Positions 37,003-47,057 are shown, counted from the stretch's first letter. The stretch: 64,000 nucleotides of DNA from DASRIA01 sp963768885 (GCA_963768885.1 CAVYJN010000006.1:1-64000), one strand, 5' to 3'. Made by a program: numbers and translations. Notes: generated by a model not told the origin, from the letters alone.

Positions 37003-37017
37003 GATACTGTGCGGGCG
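37003..37017 (+). promoter_or_regulatory. SnoaL promoter/start module
   Basis: GATACT (37003-37008) before ATG 37018; GTGCGGGCG replaces GCGCGGGCG by one base. Confidence 0.5.
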
Positions 37018-37137
37018 ATGTCGCAGGAGAACGTCCGCCGAGAAAAGATCACACAAGGACTGGCCATTGCGGCCTGCCTGGCCTGCGCCGGCCTCGCCGT
37101 CGGGGACATGCTCAAACAGCTGCGCAAACACTCGTAG
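37018..37137 (+). CDS. Chimeric small frame: SnoaL start joined to antisense of integrase remnant
   Basis: 39 codons: MSQENVRREK from the SnoaL start module, then ITQGLAIAACLACAGLAVGD, a hydrophobic stretch, ending KQLRKHS. The part after the sixth codon is antisense to the non-coding 3' side of the integrase remnant. It has the standard promoter and start, so it may be expressed as a small membrane peptide, but it most likely records a truncation. Confidence 0.35.
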   Translation: MSQENVRREKITQGLAIAACLACAGLAVGDMLKQLRKHS

Positions 37138-37138
37138 G

Positions 37139-37304
37139 AGTAGGCGATCTCGTCTGTCGCTTCCACGCGCGCTTCCATGCGAGCGCGTAGCGCTTCGCGG
37201 CGGCGGTCGCTGAAGTGGGCGCGGTAGACGGCACGGGTGACGTTCGAGTTCCTGTGGCGCAGGAGGTCGCGAGCGAAGGTGTCCGCGAAGCGAGGTTGCA
37301 GAGA
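37139..37304 (-). pseudogene. Tyrosine integrase C-terminal remnant
   Basis: The minus strand encodes FARDLLRHRNSNVTRAVYRA, then HFSDRRREALRARMEARVEA. The spacing of the H-R-N, V-T-R-A-V-Y and the trailing basic helix match the last catalytic motif (with the active-site Tyr) and C-terminal tail of actinobacterial tyrosine recombinases. A stop codon lies just upstream of the fragment and no catalytic Arg box remains. Its presence between tRNA-Val fragments supports integrase-driven growth of this region. Confidence 0.55.
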
Positions 37305-37753
37305 TCAAGGCTCCCCTCTGGCCTCGGTGAGGTTTTCACCTCTCAGGATGCGGACCGGCGCAGATGACTTTTAAACATCGCCAAAATCGCGGAATCGTGC
37401 AGCGCGCCCGAAGGGTCGCGGTGTGACACGTCCAACAGAGATTGCAGCCGGGGGTGTGGGGTTAACCCCACTGGCGGGTAGCCGTTCCCTTCGCCCGCGT
37501 CGCTCCCCCGATTTCTCACGGTGATTAAGCATCTTCGATAGTCCCGGTCCAATCCGAACCAGCGCCGACCTGATCGGGATCGCTAGCCAGACTGAACTTC
37601 GACGGCAACCCGTTGCACTCATTCCCGCAGTTGCCCGCGCTGTCGCTATCACGCGAAAGCACCAGCGCGTTGGTCGGTGCGGTCTACCGAGGCGGTGTGC
37701 TCAGTCGCATGGGGACCAGCAGTGGTCGCGGGACGCGGGCGGATCTGTGGTGA
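37305..37753. other. No gene recognised
   Basis: About 450 bases between the integrase remnant and the end of the formylglycine-generating enzyme gene. Short frames on the minus strand (from 37652 and 37552) have no family pattern or ribosome site. It probably holds decayed element DNA. Confidence 0.5.
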
Positions 37754-38718
37754 TCAGGTGGTACCTGGGCGCGCGCAGCGGAAGCCGACGTGGCTCATGC
37801 CGGTGTCGATCATCTGAGGCCGCCGCGCGGCGGGTCGGTAGCGCATGCAGTAGCTGTCGGCGCAGAGGAACGAGCCTCCCTTGATGACCCTTCGCGGAAC
37901 GCGGAACTGGGGCTGGTCAGGATCGAGGCTGTCCCGTGCGTTGCCGCCACGCGGGTTTCGAGGCACGCAGCACGGTTTGTCAGCGTCCTCGGCATGCCGG
38001 GACGTGTACCAGTCGGAGGTCCATTCCCAGACGTTGCCGGCCAAGTCGAAGAGACCGAAGCCGTTCGGAGGAAAGCAGCCGACGGACGTCGTGGTCCCGT
38101 AGCCCGGATCTGGCCGCCACGGGAAATCGCCGTGCCAGTAGTTGGCAAGCGGCTCGCCCGGCGAATCGGGCTGGTCGCCCCAGACGAACGTCGCGCCCTC
38201 AAGTCCACCGCGCGCTGCGAGTTCCCACTCGGCCTCGGTCGGCAGCGACTTGCCCGCCCAAGAGGCGTACGCCTCCGCGTCCTCGTAGGCGAGGTGCGTC
38301 GCGGGGTGGTCCTCGCGGCCTGCAAGCGATGAGCTCGGGCCCTCCGGGTGTCGCCAGCACGCGCCGGGCGTCCACGTCCACCACTGGCTCAGATCCCGGA
38401 GGTCGACAGGGCCGGACGTCATCGTGAAGACGAGGGAGCCGGGCACGAGGTTCTCAGGCGGTGCGCCGGGAAGTCGGCCGGATCGAGCGCACGCTCGGCG
38501 ACGGTGATATAGGCGGTTTCGGAAACGAAGGCGGCGAACTCGCCGTTCGTCACAGGGAGTCTGTCGATCCAGAACCCGTCCACCTCAACCGCGTGGACGG
38601 GCGCCTCCTCCGGGTAGTGATCGTTCGACCCCATCCGGAACGTCGCCGACGGCACCCACGCCATTTCCGGACGCAGTGCGGCGCCGCCTTCGGCTATGCG
38701 CTGGGATGAAGTGCTCAT
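37754..38718 (-). pseudogene. Formylglycine-generating enzyme (sulfatase-modifying factor), one frameshift
   Basis: It starts MSTSSQRIAEGG with the FGE opening MAWVPSATFRMGSNDHYPEE. The frame breaks near 38470, after DPADFP, where a G is missing from a run. The rest continues in the next frame: WWTWTPGACWRHPEG, LPTEAEWELAARGG, NVWEWTSDWY and, near the end, GGSFLCADSYCMRYR with the two catalytic Cys of aerobic FGEs (C-x-x-S-Y-C). The enzyme oxidises the sulfatase active-site Cys to formylglycine. It lies 61 bases downstream of a sulfatase gene on the same strand, a natural pairing, though both are broken here. Confidence 0.85.
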
Positions 38719-38779
38719 CGTCGCCGCTTGCCACTCCTATGTGCCGCTCGTGGTCGCACCCGTGAGAGCCCGATCGCCG

Positions 38780-40245
<1,466 letters not shown>

Positions 40246-41177
40246 AGGCCACTGCGGGTCGCCACGTCCCCGAGCGCGCCTCGGAGTGCACGAGCGGCCG
40301 AGATGCAGGCTCTCGCCGCGGCGGACTCTGATCCGGTGGTCTCCGCGAGGAAGAATGCGACGACGCCATCACCGACGTGCCGGCCGACAAGACCGCCCGC
40401 GTCGATCACACACTGGTCGGCGGCGCGGACCAAGCGTCGGCCGAGCGCGAAGTAGCTGGCGGTCGAGAGCCGCCGGGCCGAGCGGCGACGAGCCCTCCAG
40501 GTCGGCGAACAGGATCGCCGCCGGACGCCGGGCAGGCTTCGACACCCGTTGCATCAGCTCGAAGTGACGCAGGTCGCCCCCGGTCGCGATCGCCCCGAGC
40601 GTCGTCATGCTCACCGCGGGCTTGTTGATCAGGACGGTGCCGGCCAGTCGTCCATCTGCCTGGCGCACGCGCCATCCGATGAACCGAATGTCCGCTTCCT
40701 CGCTGAATCCCCGAAGCTATGGACGACGAACCCGATCGTCTCATCGCTCGACGGTGTCAGCCCATGCCAGGAACTCGTGCAGCGAGGGATCCACCAGTGA
40801 TGTGGAGTTCCTCGACGCCGCCGCGCGCATCCGCGAGTAGCCAGCCGCCGACCGACCGCGTAGGATCGTGCTCATCCGCGCTGGCGTGTTGGGGCCGAAG
40901 CGCCAGCCGCCACTCACTTCGCGCATGGCGGGCAACCTCGGTTCGAGACGTGGGCTCGCGGACGCGGTGCCTCCCGCCCGAAGGCGTCGATGGCGCCGAT
41001 GGCGGTCGGCACCGGCGCCCCATCGTTGCCAAACGACACGCGCAGGGCGTCAGTCATGTACACCAGCCGCCAGCGGTCGTCGAAGATCCAGGCCCAGTGC
41101 TCGGCATCGCGCAGCACGGCGGCGGCCTGCGCGAGCGCCGGATCCTCGGGCAGCGGATACGACTCCTGCGAGTGCAT
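40246..41177 (-). pseudogene. Adenylate/guanylate cyclase, degraded
   Basis: The N-terminal part (from ATG 41177: MHSQESYPLPEDPALAQAA, HWAWIFDDRWRLVYMTDALR) looks PAS-like. Further in are RPAAILFADLEGSSPL, the class III cyclase opening with a metal-binding Asp, and GGLVGRHVGDGVVAFFL, the second metal Asp region. Several frameshifts separate the parts, and the C-terminus runs without a stop into the sulfatase fragment at about 40245. It is probably the relic of a cyclic-nucleotide signalling gene. Confidence 0.65.
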
Positions 41178-41233
41178 CGGCCGACCCTAAAGCACGGCGC
41201 TCTACGGCTCCGACGTTGACGAGCGGCGTGATC

Positions 41234-41272
41234 CTGTTGTCCGAGCAGGACGCTCACCCGACTCCTCCTGAG
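41234..41272 (+). pseudogene. SnoaL gene 3'-tail fragment
   Basis: TTGTCCGAGCAGGACGCTCA and a following CCGACTCCTCCTGAGGC are a mutated copy of the LSEQDAHADS tail and spacer. No promoter core or start follows; the sequence instead runs into the tRNA-Val fragment. Confidence 0.55.
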
Positions 41273-41285
41273 GCATCGTCGTCGA

Positions 41286-41330
41286 TGGGCGCGGCTGGGA
41301 TCGAACCAGCGACCTCTCGCGTGTGAAGCG
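41286..41330 (-). other. 3' fragment of tRNA-Val (attachment-site remnant 3)
   Basis: Identical over 45 bases to 46917-46961 of the intact tRNA and to remnant 2. The same abrupt end lies in the anticodon stem. It is followed on its right by the element-end repeat shared with remnant 2. Confidence 0.8.
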
Positions 41331-41456
41331 CGACGACCGGGAAGGGATGCAGTCGCCGTTTCCCGCTCTACACCGCGAACCCGACGCACGGAACGATCCG
41401 CCCCGTCCGACCGAAATGGTGCCGGACACGGCTGGATCTATGCGGATATGGGCACT
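41331..41456 (+). repeat. Element-end repeat, copy 2
   Basis: Direct repeat of 35944-36068; differences are scattered substitutions and a few small indels. Confidence 0.65.
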
Positions 41457-41549
41457 GAAAAGGGGGCGTTGCCCAATGCCTGAAGACCCGTGTCTTGCTC
41501 ACCGATATCTCTGCCGTTAGGGTCGGTCTTGATCGGAGGAGAGGAACGG

Positions 41550-42833
41550 ATGCCTAGATTTCTCGGCCTGGTCGTTGGAGTGCTAGCCGCCATGCTTCTA
41601 TTTGCCTTGCCGGGTGGCCAGGCGTTCGCGACGCATGTCCAGTGCGGCGACGAGATCATCCACGACACGACGCTCGACTCGGACCTCGTCGGTTGCTCCG
41701 GCACCGCGCTCACGATCGGTGCCGACTACGTCGCCCTCGACCTCGGCGGCCACAGGGTCGGGGACTGCTGCTATCCGGACACGACCGGCATCGATGACTT
41801 GGGCCGTCGAGGAGTCGTCATCGAGAACGGTCAGGTGTTGGGGGTGACGGGGATTCGTCTCGTCAACGCCCACGAGACGGTTTTGCGCGATCTCGACGTC
41901 TTCGGCCCCTTCGCGATCACCCTGAGCCGCTCGACCGGGAATCGGCTCGAGACGAGCATCGTTGGGACAAGTTATGTGGCGGTGTCCATGGAGGACGCGG
42001 ATTACAACGCGATTCGGGGGTCCACCATCAACGGCTACTACTACGGAGTCGATCTCGCAGCCGGCTCAGACCACAACCGCGTCGAGGACTCGCTCCTATC
42101 CGCCGAGCGCTACGGACCTGCGATTCGTATCGAGGCCAGTAACTTCAACAGCCTCCGGCGCAACCGGCTCCGCTCGACGTTCACCGGAATTGCCCTGACC
42201 GATGCGCGGAGAAACGAGGTGATCGAGACGAGCGGGTTCGTCGAGCAGGAGGGCATACTGCTCCGTCGGTCCGACGACAACTTGATCGAGGGCAACGAGC
42301 TCGGCGCCGGGGCGTGCAAGATTTGCCTGGCAGAGTCGGACAACAACCTGATTCGGGCGAACGCACTTGGGTCGCGGCGTTTCTACTCGGAGCTCGGGAT
42401 AACGGTGGCAGGCTCCGGCAACCGCATCGAGCGAAACCAGGCTGCTGGAATCTACGACGGAATCAAGGTAGGGGCGGGGGCGAAGAACGTCGTGATCCGC
42501 AACCTCGCCCGCGGCAGCGACGGCAACGGCATCGTTGTCGCATCCCAGGCGAGCGACACGCTGTTGAGCGGAAACGACGCGAGCGGAAACCACGGTAACG
42601 GCATCCTCATAGAGGACCTGGCGAGCGACACGCTGTTGAGGAAGAACCGGGCAGATCGAAACGGCACTGACGGCATCCTCGTGAGCGATCCGACGACGAT
42701 CCTCAGCCACAACACCGTCAACTACAACGTTGATTTCGGAATCGAGGCGGTGCCGGGCGTGGTTGACGACGGCGGCAACCGTGCCAAGGGCAACGGCGCC
42801 CCTGCGCAGTGCCTAAATGTCGTTTGTAAGTAG
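41550..42833 (+). CDS. Secreted beta-helix (NosD-like) protein, copy C
   Basis: A 427-residue protein: signal peptide (FLGLVVGVLAAMLLFALPGG), N-terminal cap CGDEIIHDTTLDSDLVGC, about a dozen helix turns (DNLIEGNELGAG, DTLLSGNDASGNHGNGI) and C-terminal cap ending QCLNVVCK. The upstream region with ribosome site GGAGGAGAGG and the first codons match copy B (32170), but the body is diverged. This copy is intact where copy B is frameshifted. It is the first gene inside the tRNA-proximal segment. Confidence 0.87.
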   Translation: MPRFLGLVVGVLAAMLLFALPGGQAFATHVQCGDEIIHDTTLDSDLVGCSGTALTIGADYVALDLGGHRVGDCCYPDTTGIDDLGRRGVVIENGQVLGVTGIRLVNAHETVLRDLDVFGPFAITLSRSTGNRLETSIVGTSYVAVSMEDADYNAIRGSTINGYYYGVDLAAGSDHNRVEDSLLSAERYGPAIRIEASNFNSLRRNRLRSTFTGIALTDARRNEVIETSGFVEQEGILLRRSDDNLIEGNELGAGACKICLAESDNNLIRANALGSRRFYSELGITVAGSGNRIERNQAAGIYDGIKVGAGAKNVVIRNLARGSDGNGIVVASQASDTLLSGNDASGNHGNGILIEDLASDTLLRKNRADRNGTDGILVSDPTTILSHNTVNYNVDFGIEAVPGVVDDGGNRAKGNGAPAQCLNVVCK

Positions 42834-42896
42834 GTGCGATCACTGCGGGGAGGACTTGTTCACGTAGGCTTCGCGCGTGACCGCCGAGCTCGTAGT

Positions 42897-43012
42897 GGCA
42901 GGTGGCCCGGTGGCGGCGCGGGAAGTGCGTCTGGTGGCGCACCTTCTCCAACTGGGGCGAAGCCCTCGAAGCCGCGCGCCTGTCGGAGCAAGACGCTCAC
43001 GCCGACTCCTGA
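42897..43012 (+). pseudogene. SnoaL gene 3' fragment
   Basis: Almost base-identical to the 3' end of the gene at 36164-36565 (GGCCCGGTGGCGGCGCGGG, then CTTCTCCAACTGGGGCGA) until the sequence switches to the longer tail CTGTCGGAGCAAGACGCTC. It is thus a hybrid of a first-member body and a second-member tail, with the 5' part lost. Confidence 0.75.
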
Positions 43013-43020
43013 GCCTGCGG

Positions 43021-43035
43021 CATACTGCGCGGGCG
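43021..43035 (+). promoter_or_regulatory. SnoaL promoter/start module
   Basis: Here CATACT replaces GATACT (43021-43026); the rest, TGCGCGGGCG-ATG, is unchanged. It follows a full-length spacer GAGCCTGCGG. Confidence 0.55.
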
Positions 43036-43431
43036 ATGTCGCAGGAGAACGTGGAGGCATTCCGGCGGATGGTCGAAGCCGGGAACCGGGGCGACGTAGA
43101 CGGAGTGCTGCGCGAGGCGGCCGAGGATGTCGTGTTTCTCGCGGCACGGAGCGCCGTGGAGGGCGGCTACCACGGACACGATGGTCTTCGGGAGTTCCTG
43201 ACCGACAACGAGGCCAACTTTGAGGTCTTCCGGGTGGACCTCAGCGACGTGCGCGATCTTGGGGATCGAGTCCTCGCCCTCGGCACCATCCACATCCGTG
43301 GGCGCGGAGGTGGCGTGGAGACCGACATCCCTATGGCCGGCGTGGCGACCTACCGCGACGGGAAGTTGACGAAATGGGAAGACTTCCGCGAGCGCGGGCG
43401 AGTCCTCGAAGCCGTGGGCCTCTCGGAGTAG
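43036..43431 (+). CDS. SnoaL/NTF2-like protein, first member of a pair
   Basis: A 131-residue protein, MSQENVEAFRRMVEAGNRG ending RVLEAVGLSE. The central part VEGGYHGHDGLREFLTDN and FRVDLSDVRDLGDRVLAL follow the SnoaL fold; the start of the pocket (EDVVFLAARSA) lacks the common Trp. It heads an unbroken run of six genes in the same direction. Confidence 0.87.
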   Translation: MSQENVEAFRRMVEAGNRGDVDGVLREAAEDVVFLAARSAVEGGYHGHDGLREFLTDNEANFEVFRVDLSDVRDLGDRVLALGTIHIRGRGGGVETDIPMAGVATYRDGKLTKWEDFRERGRVLEAVGLSE

Positions 43432-43434
43432 GCG

Positions 43435-43845
43435 ATGTCGCAGGAGAACGTGGAGTTGGTTCGCCATGGACTTGCAAGCGTGGAAGTCTTCTGGGCGTTG
43501 CTTGACGAGTACGTGGTCTGGGACATGCGCGAGCGTCCAATGTTGGACCTGGACAGCGTGTACGTCGGGCGCGACGCGGTTGTCAAGGCTTCTCGCCATT
43601 ACTGGGGCACCTTTCGCGACTACCGCCTCGATGCGGAGGAACTCTTGGATGCCGGATCGAGCGTTGTGGTTGTCACGCGCGAACGAGGTCGCGGAAAGGG
43701 CAGCGGCGCTCCATTCGAGCAGCGGTTTGCGCAGGTTTGGACTTTCAGCCGAGGCCAGGTCGTCCGGTGGGAGATCTTCCAAGATGCGGCCCGCGCCCTT
43801 GTAGCCGTGGGGCTGTCGGAGCAAGACGCTCAAGCCGACAGCTGA
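43435..43845 (+). CDS. SnoaL/NTF2-like protein, second member of a pair
   Basis: A 136-residue protein, MSQENVELVRHGLASVEVFW ending VAVGLSEQDAQADS. The body has VVWDMRERPMLD and YVGRDAVVKASRHYWGTF, quite unlike its partner. It is joined to the upstream gene by TAG-GCG-ATG. Confidence 0.87.
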   Translation: MSQENVELVRHGLASVEVFWALLDEYVVWDMRERPMLDLDSVYVGRDAVVKASRHYWGTFRDYRLDAEELLDAGSSVVVVTRERGRGKGSGAPFEQRFAQVWTFSRGQVVRWEIFQDAARALVAVGLSEQDAQADS

Positions 43846-43853
43846 GCCTGCGG

Positions 43854-43868
43854 GATACTGCGCGGGCG
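43854..43868 (+). promoter_or_regulatory. SnoaL promoter/start module
   Basis: GATACT at 43854-43859 followed by GCGCGGGCG and ATG 43869; preceded by the spacer TGAGCCTGCGG that holds the stop of the upstream gene. Confidence 0.55.
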
Positions 43869-44279
43869 ATGTCGCAGGAGAACGTGGAGAACCTTCGAGC
43901 AGTCTTGGAGGCCTGGGACATGGAAGCGTGGAAGCGGGGCGAGGCCGATGTGTCTCTCCTCGACCCCGAAGTCACGTATGAGGACACGATCCTTCCCGAC
44001 CATGTTGGGGAGACGTATCGCGGACACGAGGGCGTGATCCGGGCAACGGAGCGCTGGATCGAGCCTTACGAGGACCTGACGATCGAGCTGGAGAGGATCG
44101 TCGGCGACGGCGATCGCCTCGTCTCCATCCACCGGGCCCGATCGAGGGCGAGACACACCGGCATCGAGTTCGAAGGGCCGCTCGCCTACTTCTGGACGTT
44201 CCGCAACGGAAGGGTCATTCACCTCCGGTCGTACCTCGATCCGGCGGAGGCGCTCAAAGCCGCCGGCCTCTCGGAGTAG
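43869..44279 (+). CDS. SnoaL/NTF2-like protein, first member of a pair
   Basis: A 136-residue protein, MSQENVENLRAVLEAWDMEA ending ALKAAGLSE. It contains DPEVTYEDTILPDHVGETYR and GHEGVIRATERWIEPYEDL, with acidic residues at the pocket mouth. The interior is not close to any neighbour. Confidence 0.87.
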   Translation: MSQENVENLRAVLEAWDMEAWKRGEADVSLLDPEVTYEDTILPDHVGETYRGHEGVIRATERWIEPYEDLTIELERIVGDGDRLVSIHRARSRARHTGIEFEGPLAYFWTFRNGRVIHLRSYLDPAEALKAAGLSE

Positions 44280-44282
44280 GCG

Positions 44283-44708
44283 ATGTCGCAGGAGAACGTG
44301 GAGATCGTGCGGCGCGGCAACGACGCCTTCAACCGAGGCGACTTCGCGCGTTTCGCAGAAAGCTTGCACCCGGATATCGAGTTCCGTGACCTCGCCCATG
44401 CAGCCGACGCGCCGGAGACTCTCCGGGGAGCGCAGGCTCTCCCCTCGCTGATGTCCGAATGGCGGGAGAGCTTCGACGAGTTTCGGGCTGAGATCAGCGA
44501 ATACATTGACGCGGGCGACCACGTTGTGTGCGTCACGCGCTGGACGGGCAGAGGCAAGGCGAGCGGTGCAGCCGTGGATGTCGCCCAAGTTGATGTCTAC
44601 GAGCTGCGGGAGGGGAAGATCATCCGTGCGACACTCGCCTACCCGGACAAGGCAACGGCCCTCGAAGCCGTGGGCCTGTCGGAGCAAGACGCTCACGCCG
44701 ACTCTTGA
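44283..44708 (+). CDS. SnoaL/NTF2-like protein, second member of a pair
   Basis: A 141-residue protein, MSQENVEIVRRGNDAFNRGD ending EAVGLSEQDAHADS. The body includes LHPDIEFRDLAHAADAPETL and VTRWTGRGKASGAAVDVAQ. It is closest in style to the gene at 36569. Coupling to the upstream gene is by TAG-GCG-ATG. Confidence 0.87.
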   Translation: MSQENVEIVRRGNDAFNRGDFARFAESLHPDIEFRDLAHAADAPETLRGAQALPSLMSEWRESFDEFRAEISEYIDAGDHVVCVTRWTGRGKASGAAVDVAQVDVYELREGKIIRATLAYPDKATALEAVGLSEQDAHADS

Positions 44709-44716
44709 GCCTGCGG

Positions 44717-44731
44717 GATACTGCGCGGGCG
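44717..44731 (+). promoter_or_regulatory. SnoaL promoter/start module
   Basis: GATACT at 44717-44722, then GCGCGGGCG and ATG 44732. Confidence 0.55.
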
Positions 44732-45157
44732 ATGTCGGAGGAGAACGTGGAACTCGTCCGTTCGATCTTCGCCGCCCGCGAGCGCGGCGACTTCAGCGAT
44801 GCCGGGTGGGCGCACCCGGAGATCGAGTACGTGATCGTCGATGGGCCTGAGCCGACCTCCTACAAGGGGCTCGCCGGACTCGCGCAGGCCATGCGTTACA
44901 TGCTGAGCCCTTGGGAGCGATACCGGGGCCGTGTGGAGGAGTGCCGTGAGCTCGACGCCAAACGCGTGCTGGTGCTTCTCCACCCCAGCGGGCGCGGCAA
45001 GGCCAGCGGGCTGGAGCTGGACGCGTTGTCGACGCAGCAAGCGCAGGTGGTTCACGTGCGCGACGGCAAGGTGACGAAGATCCTCGTCTACTACGACAGC
45101 GAGCGCGCTTTCGCTGACCTCGGCCTCGCTTCGGACGCCCCCGTCGTCACGGACTAG
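44732..45157 (+). CDS. SnoaL/NTF2-like protein, first member of a pair
   Basis: A 141-residue protein, MSEENVELVRSIFAARERGD ending ASDAPVVTD. The start differs from the module consensus (SEEN for SQEN), and the C-terminus lacks the usual AVGLSE, so both conserved edges have drifted or been replaced. The middle keeps the fold: HPEIEYVIVDGPEP and VLVLLHPSGRGKASGLEL. Confidence 0.85.
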   Translation: MSEENVELVRSIFAARERGDFSDAGWAHPEIEYVIVDGPEPTSYKGLAGLAQAMRYMLSPWERYRGRVEECRELDAKRVLVLLHPSGRGKASGLELDALSTQQAQVVHVRDGKVTKILVYYDSERAFADLGLASDAPVVTD

Positions 45158-45160
45158 GCG

Positions 45161-45547
45161 ATGTCGCAGGAGAACGTGGAGATTGCGAGGCGAGCCTACG
45201 CAGCGTTTAACCGTCACGACTGGGACGCTGCCTTGGACGCTTTAGATCCCAACGTCGAGTGGCACCAGATAACGCAGTTCCCCGATCGAGCTGTGTATCG
45301 CGGACGTGACGAGATGAGGGACCGCTTTTGGAACCAACAGCTCATCGAGCAGTTCGGAGACTTCAAGATCGAGGTCGAGGAGTTCGTTGATGCTGGCGAT
45401 CACGTCGTAATGCTCGGCCACATCGTCGGCCACGGAAACGCCAGCGGTGCGCCGATTCGCCTGCGAGTCGTACAGGTCTTGGAGCTGCGCGACGGGAAGG
45501 TCATTCGCGCCTACGATGTGGCTGGCTCCAGCCTGAGCGGGAATTGA
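45161..45547 (+). CDS. SnoaL/NTF2-like protein, second member of a pair
   Basis: A 128-residue protein, MSQENVEIARRAYAAFNRHD ending YDVAGSSLSGN. It has the canonical LDPNVEWHQITQFPDRAVYR. The stop is earlier than in sister genes: the standard tail (GTCGGGCTTGTCGAAGCAAG and on to CTCCTGA at 45600-45602) survives just downstream but outside the gene, so the C-terminus was shortened by mutation. Confidence 0.85.
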   Translation: MSQENVEIARRAYAAFNRHDWDAALDALDPNVEWHQITQFPDRAVYRGRDEMRDRFWNQQLIEQFGDFKIEVEEFVDAGDHVVMLGHIVGHGNASGAPIRLRVVQVLELRDGKVIRAYDVAGSSLSGN

Positions 45548-45556
45548 CGTGCCCCG

Positions 45557-45602
45557 GAAGCGGTCGGGCTTGTCGAAGCAAGACGCTCACGCCGACTCCT
45601 GA
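45557..45602 (+). pseudogene. Untranslated SnoaL 3' tail
   Basis: A remnant of the QDAHADS tail after the early stop of the preceding gene; one extra base puts it out of the family frame. Confidence 0.55.
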
Positions 45603-45611
45603 CCCCTGCGG

Positions 45612-45626
45612 GATACTGCGCTGGCG
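45612..45626 (+). promoter_or_regulatory. SnoaL promoter/start module, last copy
   Basis: GATACT at 45612-45617, then GCGCTGGCG (one change) and ATG 45627. Confidence 0.5.
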
Positions 45627-45674
45627 ATGTCGCAGGAGAACGTGGGGATCGTCAAGGCCGCCGTCGACGCGTAG
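45627..45674 (+). pseudogene. Truncated SnoaL gene start
   Basis: MSQENVGIVKAAVDA then a stop after 15 codons. The array ends here; the following sequence is unrelated. Confidence 0.65.
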
Positions 45675-45889
45675 CCGGTAGAAGGGGCGAGGAAATAGCC
45701 AAGAACTGGATAGCGACATACATCGACCCGGCGACCGGAGTCGATGCGGACGCGCGCGACAAACGGCTGCGGCGGCACACGAAAGACTGTCGCGTCCTGA
45801 CGGCGGGGCCGAATCGCCCGTACGTAGGCGCCCGTCGGGCGACGCAGCAGGAGTTGAAGACCCGCCAGCCATGCAAGCTGTGCGGGTAG
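45671..45889 (+). CDS. Small frame with CxxC end, possible fragment
   Basis: An open frame encoding IAKNWIATYIDPATGVDADA ... ELKTRQPCKLCG. It looks like the end of a small zinc-binding protein but has no plausible ATG/GTG start, so the 5' end is probably lost at the array edge. Not recognised. Confidence 0.3.
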   Translation, partial: VAGRRGEEIAKNWIATYIDPATGVDADARDKRLRRHTKDCRVLTAGPNRPYVGARRATQQELKTRQPCKLCG

Positions 45890-45901
45890 AAACGGGGAGC
45901 G

Positions 45902-46187
45902 ATGAGACCGAAGGTATCGATCGTGGGCCAGGAGGCCGATACCGTGCGCATCGAGTGGCCTGATGGCAAGGCCGTTGACTGGGACCGTCGCGGAGGTGCT
46001 TGTCCTTTGGGACCGCGATACACAGCGGCCCGTCGGCGCCACGCACGATCCCGAATGCAACTGGGCGGCGACAGTCGCGAGCAAGCCACGCCCGTCAGGA
46101 TCTCGAGCGACGTACGACATCAGGCGCATAGACGAGGTCCCCGCTAGGACTCCCCGATGCTCCCACTGCGGCGGCGGGCCGCGCTAA
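45902..46187 (+). CDS. Small protein ending CSHCGGG, possible frameshift
   Basis: ATG 45902 starts MRPKVSIVGQEADTVRIEWP, and a second frame from ATG 45963 gives EVLVLWDRDTQRPVGATHD to the end RCSHCGGGPR. The two could be one protein split by a frameshift near 45985, or the second frame alone may be real. The CxxC end suggests metal binding. Family unknown. Confidence 0.35.
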
Positions 46188-46258
46188 ACGCTCGACACCG
46201 CCGCAGCAACGACGGCGGCCCGGAGGTCGAGAGGCTGACTGACTGATAGCGCGACGTT

Positions 46259-46726
46259 TCAGCGCTGTCGCTGAAGCTGGCCCAGGCGCCGCGCGGCGAT
46301 GTGGTTGCCGGGATCGATGTCGAGCGCCTTCTGGAACACGTCGCGCGCGTGATCGATCGATCCGAGCGCCTCGTGGGCTCTTCCGAGCCGGTTGAGGGCG
46401 ACGACGTCGTTGGGTGTCTGCTCAAGGATCGACGTGTTGATCGCGACTGCATCCTCGGGATTCGTTGCGTGCGCGGCGAACTCCCTGAGCTGATCAAGGT
46501 CGTTCGGCAGGCCCGAGCGAATCGCGGCGACGCGCGCTTGCCTCGCCGCCTCTTCATCCCGGGCCTGTTTGGCTCGGGCTTGAGAGAGTTCCTCGACCTG
46601 TCCCGTCTGTCTGGCGAGTTTGGCACGCGCGGCAGCGCGGTCGTCTGCGCTGAAGAGAGGCGCGTACACCTTGGCCTCATCAAGGATCAGCGTCTCGACC
46701 GAAAGGTCGAGGCGGTTGTATTCCAT
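46259..46726 (-). CDS. TPR-containing protein
   Basis: 155 residues. A charged coiled-coil-like helix (about 27-70) is followed by tetratricopeptide repeats, the clearest being NDVVALNRLGRAHEALGSID then HARDVFQKALDIDPGNHIAA. No signal peptide. TPRs mediate protein-protein contacts; the partner is unknown. It lies between the SnoaL array and tRNA-Val and is probably cargo of the newest element. Confidence 0.75.
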   Translation of the reverse strand: MEYNRLDLSVETLILDEAKVYAPLFSADDRAAARAKLARQTGQVEELSQARAKQARDEEAARQARVAAIRSGLPNDLDQLREFAAHATNPEDAVAINTSILEQTPNDVVALNRLGRAHEALGSIDHARDVFQKALDIDPGNHIAARRLGQLQRQR

Positions 46727-46916
46727 AGATGATCGAGGCGCCGCCTGGGGCCGCGGCGGGGGGATTGCGATTCATTCGTGCAGGTGCTGGGGGCTTCGGC
46801 GTGCTGTCCTCAATGGGCACCAATGGGCATTAGCCGTCCTTTGTGGACTTGTTCGGAGGCCCTTTGCTCGAAGCATGACGGGGCGGATCTCGTGCGGTTG
46901 CAGGGGTTCAGTGACA

Positions 46917-46988
46917 TGGGCGCGGCTGGGATCGAACCAGCGACCTCTCGCGTGTGAAGCGAGCGCTCTCCCGCTGAGCTACGCGCCC
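46917..46988 (-). tRNA. tRNA-Val(CAC)
   Basis: A complete 72-base cloverleaf: acceptor GGGCGCG with CGCGCCC, D stem GCTC/GAGC, anticodon stem CTCGC/GCGAG around TTCACAC (anticodon CAC), and T stem GCTGG/CCAGC with TTCGATC. No CCA is encoded. Its 3' half is the sequence repeated at 41.3, 35.9 and 33.5 kb, all on its 3' side, so this gene is the current attachment target of the island. Confidence 0.95.
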
Positions 46989-47057
46989 CGGGGGCGTGAT
47001 TGTAGAGCGGAAGTCAGGGGCCGGACGTGAACGGCAGCGTCGGGCGGCCCGTCGCAC

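Noticed and set aside
43036..45674. Classical integron cassette array
   Set aside because: No integron integrase was seen, the genes are in operon-like pairs with three-base junctions, and the border module lacks the usual attC core sites; only the general cassette idea is kept as inference.
45501..46129. Minus-strand frames between the SnoaL array and the TPR gene
   Set aside because: They run antisense through SnoaL ends and have no recognisable pattern or ribosome site.
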